A stretch of DNA of 64,000 nt, from positions 433,512 to 497,511 of the forward strand of contig NZ_FMCS01000001.1 of NCBI RefSeq assembly GCF_900091435.1, written 5' to 3'. Shown piece after piece: positions 59,838 to 64,000 of the stretch. The position numbers were made by a program, and so were the translations under genes. Every line of letters starts with the position of its first letter. Positions within the stretch are counted from its first letter, which is position 1. A model generated the notes under the pieces. The model saw nothing but the letters and a program-made list of their open reading frames with translations. It was not told the DNA's origin and made no database searches. Origin of the DNA: Micromonospora chaiyaphumensis. GTDB taxonomy: Bacteria > Actinomycetota > Actinomycetes > Mycobacteriales > Micromonosporaceae.

Positions 59838-61133
59838 ATGACTCGACGCGGCGGACGGCTGACGCGGGTCACGCTGCGTCTCGGCCTGCTGCTCGGCGGG
59901 GTCGCGGCGGTCTGGGCCGTCCACGAGGCCGCCTCCGGCAGCGCCGCGCACGCGGCCGAGCGCCCGCCGGCCGCCCCGCTCACCGCCGTCGTCGACCTGC
60001 TCACCGCCTCGCTGAGCCCCGTCGTCGACGCGGTGACGCCACCGTCCGCCGCGCCGCCGCCCACGGCCGGCGCCCGACCCGTTCCAGGCCGCGCCGACGC
60101 ACCGGCGGGCCAGCCGGTCGCCACCCGGCCGGCGGGCCGCACCGCCGCTCCCGCCACCCGGCCCGGATCGGTCCGCGACGGCGGACGGCGACCGGCCGAC
60201 CGGCGGCCCGCGCCGGACGCCCGCCCCGACGGCCGGCGATCCGCGCCGGATGCCGGCCACGACGGTCGGCGGTCCGGTGCGGCGGGCCGCGACGACACGC
60301 GGCGATCGGCCGATCCACGGCGCGCCGCGACCGCGCCGGAGCGGCGAGCTGGCGGCGGCGGGCTCGACAAGGCCCTGACTCCGGTCCGCGCGCGGCTGCT
60401 CGACCCGGTGGCCGGGGCACTCCGGCCGGTCACCGACCCGCTGCGCGACGCCGTGCTCGCGCCCGTCGCCGGCGGGCTGCGGCCGGTCACCGACCCGGTG
60501 CGGGACCGTGTGCTCGCCCCGGTGGCCGGCGTGCTCGCCCCGGTCACCCGGCCGCTCGGCCCGGCTCTGTCCCCCGTGTGGCGAGCCGTGGAGCCGGTGC
60601 GCCGGCCGCTGGATCCGGTCCTTGCGCCGCTGACGCCGGTGAGCGACCTGCTGCACCCGCCCACGGGTCCGGTGACCACGCCACCGCCCGCCACCGACCC
60701 ACCGGGCAAGCCCGGCGAGCCACCCGGCACCTCGCCACCAGCTGCCGGCCCCGCCGATCGTCCGGCCCCGACCGGGCCGGCCGACGCTCCCGAGGTTCCG
60801 GCCCCCGCCGCCGAGCACGCCGCCGCGCCGGACGCGGGCCCGGCCACCAGCGCTCCTTGGGGCGCCTCCCGCGCCGCCCGGCCGGGTCAGGCCGACTCGG
60901 GCGAGTCCTCCCGCCCGCGCCCGTCCCGCTCGGACCTGGACCGGATCCCGGTCCGGCCGGCCCCGTCGGGCAACGGGGTGGCCGGGTCGCCGGGCACCGG
61001 CCACACCGAGGCGGCCGTCGCCGGCGCCACCACCCCCTGGAACCCGCCCACGCTGGCCGGCCACCGCACCGGCCCGGCCGACGACCCGGCGCCGTCGTCG
61101 CGCTGGCCCCGCCCGGGCACCCGGCCCGCCTGA
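59838..61133 (+). CDS. Secreted proline-rich protein with PVTDP-type repeats
   Basis: A 431-residue protein. Residues 1-43 form a signal peptide or anchor (TRVTLRLGLLLGGVAAVWAV). The middle is extremely Arg/Ala/Pro/Asp-rich. At about 175-255 it carries imperfect repeats of PVTDPxRDxVLAPVAGxL and close variants, which look like amphipathic helices or a linear repeat rod. The C-terminal third is Pro/Gly/Ala-rich and disordered. No enzymatic motif is seen; a cell-wall-associated structural or stalk role is plausible. The ATG at 59838 follows CGGAGGGG. Confidence 0.7.
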   Translation: MTRRGGRLTRVTLRLGLLLGGVAAVWAVHEAASGSAAHAAERPPAAPLTAVVDLLTASLSPVVDAVTPPSAAPPPTAGARPVPGRADAPAGQPVATRPAGRTAAPATRPGSVRDGGRRPADRRPAPDARPDGRRSAPDAGHDGRRSGAAGRDDTRRSADPRRAATAPERRAGGGGLDKALTPVRARLLDPVAGALRPVTDPLRDAVLAPVAGGLRPVTDPVRDRVLAPVAGVLAPVTRPLGPALSPVWRAVEPVRRPLDPVLAPLTPVSDLLHPPTGPVTTPPPATDPPGKPGEPPGTSPPAAGPADRPAPTGPADAPEVPAPAAEHAAAPDAGPATSAPWGASRAARPGQADSGESSRPRPSRSDLDRIPVRPAPSGNGVAGSPGTGHTEAAVAGATTPWNPPTLAGHRTGPADDPAPSSRWPRPGTRPA

Positions 61134-61281
61134 CCGGCCCGCGGTAGCAACCCGCCGGCGCGCACGGCGCCCCGGCCTCCATCCCGCGACAGCTGCACGG
61201 CCGCTCTCGGCCAGCGCCGAGCCCAGGACCGCTCCCGGCGCCCTTTCACCTACGCGATCGCCCTGGTCACCAGGAGTTTTC

Positions 61282-61962
61282 ATGAGCACAGCCACACCCG
61301 TCGTCCGGGCCCGATGGTGCGACATCGGCCGGATCGCCGATCTCGTCGCCGAAGCCCTCTCCCCCACCGCCCTCGCGGCGTGGCTCGTCCCCGACACGCA
61401 GCGCCGCACCGCCGTGCTGGCGGCCGTGGCCCGGATCTGGACCGAACACGCGATGCTCTTCGGCGACGCGTTCCTGCTGCACGACGGCACGGCGGCGACC
61501 GTCTGGTTCCACCGCTACCGGCCCATCCCGCCGCCGACCCGGTACGCCGACCGCCTGGCCGCGGCCGCCGGCCCCGACGAGGAGCGCTTCCTGCGGCTCG
61601 ACGAGGCGCTCGCGGCCCGGCGGCCGGCGGAGGCGCACAACCACCTCGCGCTGCTCGCCGCGCCCGGCCCGGCGGCCGCCCGCCGCGCCGCCACGGTGCT
61701 CGCCGGGGCGCAGCGGTGGATGGACACGCTGAGCCTGCCGACGTACGCGGAGGCGTTCACCGAGACCGACCGGGACCTGTTCCGCCGGCACGGGTACGCC
61801 GACCGGGAGGCCTTCGCGGCACCGGGCGACACCACCACCCACCCGATGTGGCGGCTCTCGCCGTTCTGGGCGGGCCGGTCCGGCGGCAACGGGCGCTGGC
61901 CGGTGCGCCGGCTCAGCAGCCCGACCCGCAACGGCCGGGCCACCGGGTGGGCCCTGCGCTGA
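61282..61962 (+). CDS. GNAT-like N-acetyltransferase
   Basis: A 226-residue protein with the general layout of GCN5-related acetyltransferases: an N-terminal helix pair (RARWCDIGRIADLVAEAL), middle strands (HNHLALLAAPGPAAARRAAT, where HLALLA is the central strand), and the C-terminal AEAFTETDRDLFRRHGYADR characteristic of the final helix and strand in this group. The acetyl-CoA pyrophosphate-binding loop is weak, so activity is uncertain. A CAGGAG site lies 8 bases before the ATG. It converges on the cellulase gene. Confidence 0.72.
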   Translation: MSTATPVVRARWCDIGRIADLVAEALSPTALAAWLVPDTQRRTAVLAAVARIWTEHAMLFGDAFLLHDGTAATVWFHRYRPIPPPTRYADRLAAAAGPDEERFLRLDEALAARRPAEAHNHLALLAAPGPAAARRAATVLAGAQRWMDTLSLPTYAEAFTETDRDLFRRHGYADREAFAAPGDTTTHPMWRLSPFWAGRSGGNGRWPVRRLSSPTRNGRATGWALR

Positions 61963-62007
61963 CCAGGATCCGGGCCGGGGCGGGAGACCGCCCCGGCCCG
62001 GGTCGGC

Positions 62008-63267
62008 TCACCGCAGCGGCGGGTTGGCGTACCGCACCAGTTCGAGGGCCTGCTCGTCGAACCACGCGCCGGCGGCCGGATCGGCGATGCCGCCACGCGC
62101 CGGGTCCCGACCGGTGCCGGTGCCCCGGTCGCACTGCCCGTCGGACTGGCCGGGCGTCTTCACCCAGAGGAACGCGTCCGCGAGCGGGTCACCGGTGGCC
62201 GTGGTGGGACGCAGGCCCAGCCCCCGGTCCGGCGGGTTGCACCAGGTCTGCGGGTCCGGCCAGGTCGTCCCGGCCGGCGGGGTCCACGGCCCCTGCCCGT
62301 TGCGGCTGGTGTCCACCACGAAGTGGGCCAGCCGGTCGGCCGGCACGTCGCCGACGTTCTCGGCGTACCAGGCGTCGGTGCGGCCCCAGGTGCTGAAGTC
62401 CGCCGGGTCGGCCGGGTAGTACTGGCTGGCGCACCACTCGAAGTGGCCGCGCGCCCACTCGGGACCCTCGGTGCCGTAGTGGACGCACTTGGCGATCCAG
62501 TTGCCGTACTTGAGCTGACGTTCGGTGGTCTCGTAGTTGGAGACGTTGAGGAAGAAGCCGTCGGCCCGGCCCACGCCGGCCTTGACCAGCCGGTCGGCCG
62601 CGTCGCCGACGCCGAGCCAGGCGCTGTGCGTGCCGTCGAGGTAGACGCTCGTGCGGGGCAGGGCGGCGAGCTTGTCGACGGCGTAGGTGAGCATGGCGAA
62701 CCGGTCGGCGGCGGCCGTCGCCGGGTCCGCCTCGGCCGGGCGGCACCAGTCCTGGGTGCCGTTGATCGTGGTGTACCAGGGGATGATGCCGAGGCCGTCG
62801 GGCTCCAGCATGACGGCCACCTCGTGGCCGCCGATGCCCCGGGCGAAGGCGTCGATCCACTGCTCGTACTCGGCCACGGAGGTGGCGCCGCCGGCCGAGT
62901 ACTGCGCGCAGTCGCGGAACGGGATGTTGTAGGCCACGAGCACGGGCACGGTCTTCTTGCCGGCCGCCCGGCGAACCTCGGCGTTGACCGTCCGGGTCAC
63001 GGCGGCGGCGGAGCCGCCGGTCACCCAGACCGCCTGCGGCGTCCGGATCATGGTGCGCAGGCCGGCGGCCTGCCGGTGCTGGCCGGCGGCGGTCAGTTCG
63101 GCGATCTGGGCCACCGCCCCGTGGTCGGGCCGGGGCGTGTAGAACCGCACGCCGTCGCGGAGTTCGGCGCCGGCCGGCGCGGGCGCGAGGGGCACCGCCG
63201 CGGCGAGGGTGGCGGCGACGGCGGCGACACCGGTCAGGGCGCGCCGCCGGAAGGGAGTCAGGGCCAC
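62008..63267 (-). CDS. Secreted GH6 cellulase (endoglucanase type)
   Basis: A 419-residue protein with a Sec signal peptide (residues 1-34, ending APAGA). The GH6 barrel shows VLVAYNIPFRDCAQYSAGGA with the pKa-tuning Asp119, VAVMLEPDGLGIIPW with the acid Asp157, HFVVDTSRNGQG and LWVKTPGQSDGQCD. Four or more conserved cysteines fit the family's disulfides. There is no carbohydrate-binding module. It hydrolyses beta-1,4-glucan with inversion. A CebR-like box 36 bases upstream of the start suggests induction by cello-oligosaccharides. Confidence 0.94.
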   Translation of the reverse strand: MALTPFRRRALTGVAAVAATLAAAVPLAPAPAGAELRDGVRFYTPRPDHGAVAQIAELTAAGQHRQAAGLRTMIRTPQAVWVTGGSAAAVTRTVNAEVRRAAGKKTVPVLVAYNIPFRDCAQYSAGGATSVAEYEQWIDAFARGIGGHEVAVMLEPDGLGIIPWYTTINGTQDWCRPAEADPATAAADRFAMLTYAVDKLAALPRTSVYLDGTHSAWLGVGDAADRLVKAGVGRADGFFLNVSNYETTERQLKYGNWIAKCVHYGTEGPEWARGHFEWCASQYYPADPADFSTWGRTDAWYAENVGDVPADRLAHFVVDTSRNGQGPWTPPAGTTWPDPQTWCNPPDRGLGLRPTTATGDPLADAFLWVKTPGQSDGQCDRGTGTGRDPARGGIADPAAGAWFDEQALELVRYANPPLR

Positions 63268-63302
63268 GTCATTGCTCCTGAAGGGGACGGGGGAACGGGC
63301 GA

Positions 63303-63316
63303 TGGGAGCGTTCCCG
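63303..63316. promoter_or_regulatory. CebR-like operator upstream of the cellulase
   Basis: TGGGAGCGTTCCCG matches the actinomycete CebR/CelR consensus TGGGAGCGCTCCCA at 12 of 14 positions. CebR is a LacI-family repressor released by cellobiose or cellotriose. The box lies upstream of the GH6 gene on the minus strand, within reach of its promoter. Confidence 0.6.
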
Positions 63317-63483
63317 CAGCTCGTCCGAGCGTGCCCGGCGCAGCCGCGACTGTCAATGTCCCGCGCCGGCCCGGGCGACCGGCGCCGGACCGGATGACGC
63401 CGGAGGCCGGTGCCGTCGCCGCAGCTCCGCTAGCCTGCGAGCCGGGCAGGGAACGATTCGGGCGAGGAGTCGGAGGGTATCGG

Positions 63484-64000
63484 GTGCGGATGTATCAGAC
63501 CGGTGACCACGACGACGCTTCCGCGACCCCCACCCCGGGGCGCAGGCGTCGACGGCACCGCCTGCTGGTCTTCCTGGCGGTGTTCGCGCTGCTGGCGGGC
63601 TCGGGCCTGGTGGCGGGCGGCTACTACTTCGACAGCGTGCCGACCCCCACCGACCTCAAGCTGCCGGAGTCGACCACCGTCTACTACGCCGACGGGCGCA
63701 CGCCCATGGCGAAGCTGGGCGCGGAGAACCGCACCATCGTCCCGTACGACCAGATGAACGACTCCGCCAAGCAGGCCATCGTGGCGGCCGAGGACCGCAC
63801 CTTCTGGACCAACAAGGGCGTGGACTTCAAGGGCGTGCTCCGGGCGGCCTGGGCGAACGTCACCGGCGGGCAGCGGCAGGGCGCCTCCACCCTCACCCAG
63901 CAGTACGCGCGGGTCGCCGCCGACCTGCGCGGGGTGACCTACTCCCGGAAGCTGCGCGAGGCGGTCGTCGCCTGGAAGCTGGACGACACCTACAGCAAGG
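63484..64000 (+). CDS. Class A penicillin-binding protein, N-terminal part
   Basis: The reading frame runs off the window end; 172 codons are visible. A short cytoplasmic tail (DHDDASATPTPGRRRRRHR) is followed by one membrane helix (LLVFLAVFALLAGSGLVAGG). The glycosyltransferase GT51 domain begins with the catalytic motif IVAAEDRTFWTNKGVDFKG, with the catalytic Glu, and GASTLTQQYAR. The enzyme polymerises and probably cross-links peptidoglycan on the outer face of the membrane. The GTG at 63484 was chosen because GGAGGG lies 6 bases upstream; the in-frame ATG at 63490 is the alternative. Confidence 0.92.
   Translation, partial: MRMYQTGDHDDASATPTPGRRRRRHRLLVFLAVFALLAGSGLVAGGYYFDSVPTPTDLKLPESTTVYYADGRTPMAKLGAENRTIVPYDQMNDSAKQAIVAAEDRTFWTNKGVDFKGVLRAAWANVTGGQRQGASTLTQQYARVAADLRGVTYSRKLREAVVAWKLDDTYSK

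Overview
The window is very GC-rich chromosomal DNA from an actinomycete. A SapB-type lanthipeptide cluster, a conservon, several secreted polysaccharidases and a Micromonospora-like intergenic palindrome suggest Micromonosporaceae, probably Micromonospora or a close relative; this is inferred from gene content, not from a marker gene. I see no rRNA, tRNA, CRISPR array, transposase or integrase. Genes are cut at both ends: a membrane protein with a Gly-Ser-Gly linker on the left and a class A penicillin-binding protein on the right.

Bases 1-14000 hold housekeeping and secreted-enzyme genes: an ABM-domain protein, an MFS exporter, an SRPBCC protein with a zinc alcohol dehydrogenase, a small secreted protein, an S1 serine protease divergent from a GH10-CBM2 xylanase, a Na+/H+ antiporter, a Sua5-type protein, a YbdK-type ligase, a VOC protein and an SGNH hydrolase. 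Bases 14236-18029 are a conservon operon (sensor ATPase, roadblock, DUF742, GTPase) ending in an FAD monooxygenase. Bases 18084-23566 are oxidoreductases on the minus strand (a mycofactocin-type SDR, a nitronate monooxygenase-like protein, a membrane glutaredoxin-like protein and a large FAD/Fe-S D-lactate dehydrogenase-like protein), followed by a second S1 protease.

Bases 24881-32636 form a complete class III lanthipeptide (SapB/Ram-like) cluster: a lyase-kinase-cyclase synthetase, two nearly identical 39-residue precursors, a two-subunit ABC exporter with an Asp-for-Glu substitution in one ATP site, and two convergent LuxR-type regulators. Hairpins flank each precursor gene, and a direct repeat lies upstream of the synthetase gene.

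Bases 32923-56769 are the most unusual part: a co-directional block of nine genes, the first seven tightly packed. It encodes a PhoD-like phosphatase with a peptidoglycan-binding repeat (1454 aa), a beta-rich DUF6603-like protein (1205 aa), a protein with propeller and FG-GAP-like repeats (1601 aa), two large proteins of unknown function (1504 and 613 aa), a fibre-like protein with an S74-like C-terminus (599 aa), a glycosidase-like plus peptidase-like protein (542 aa), a 39-residue acidic peptide, and an endolysin-like peptidase with two peptidoglycan-binding repeats. None has an evident signal peptide. I could not match the block to a known system. A cell-envelope-directed particle or surface assembly distantly related to phage tails or contractile injection systems is a hypothesis only.

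Bases 56785-64000 carry a secreted GH18-like enzyme with an altered catalytic motif, an aminoglycoside-adenylyltransferase-like protein, a diacylglycerol kinase-like protein, a repeat-rich proline-rich secreted protein, an acetyltransferase-like protein, a GH6 cellulase preceded by a CebR-like box, and the start of the penicillin-binding protein. Strong GC-rich hairpins separate most convergent pairs in the left half.
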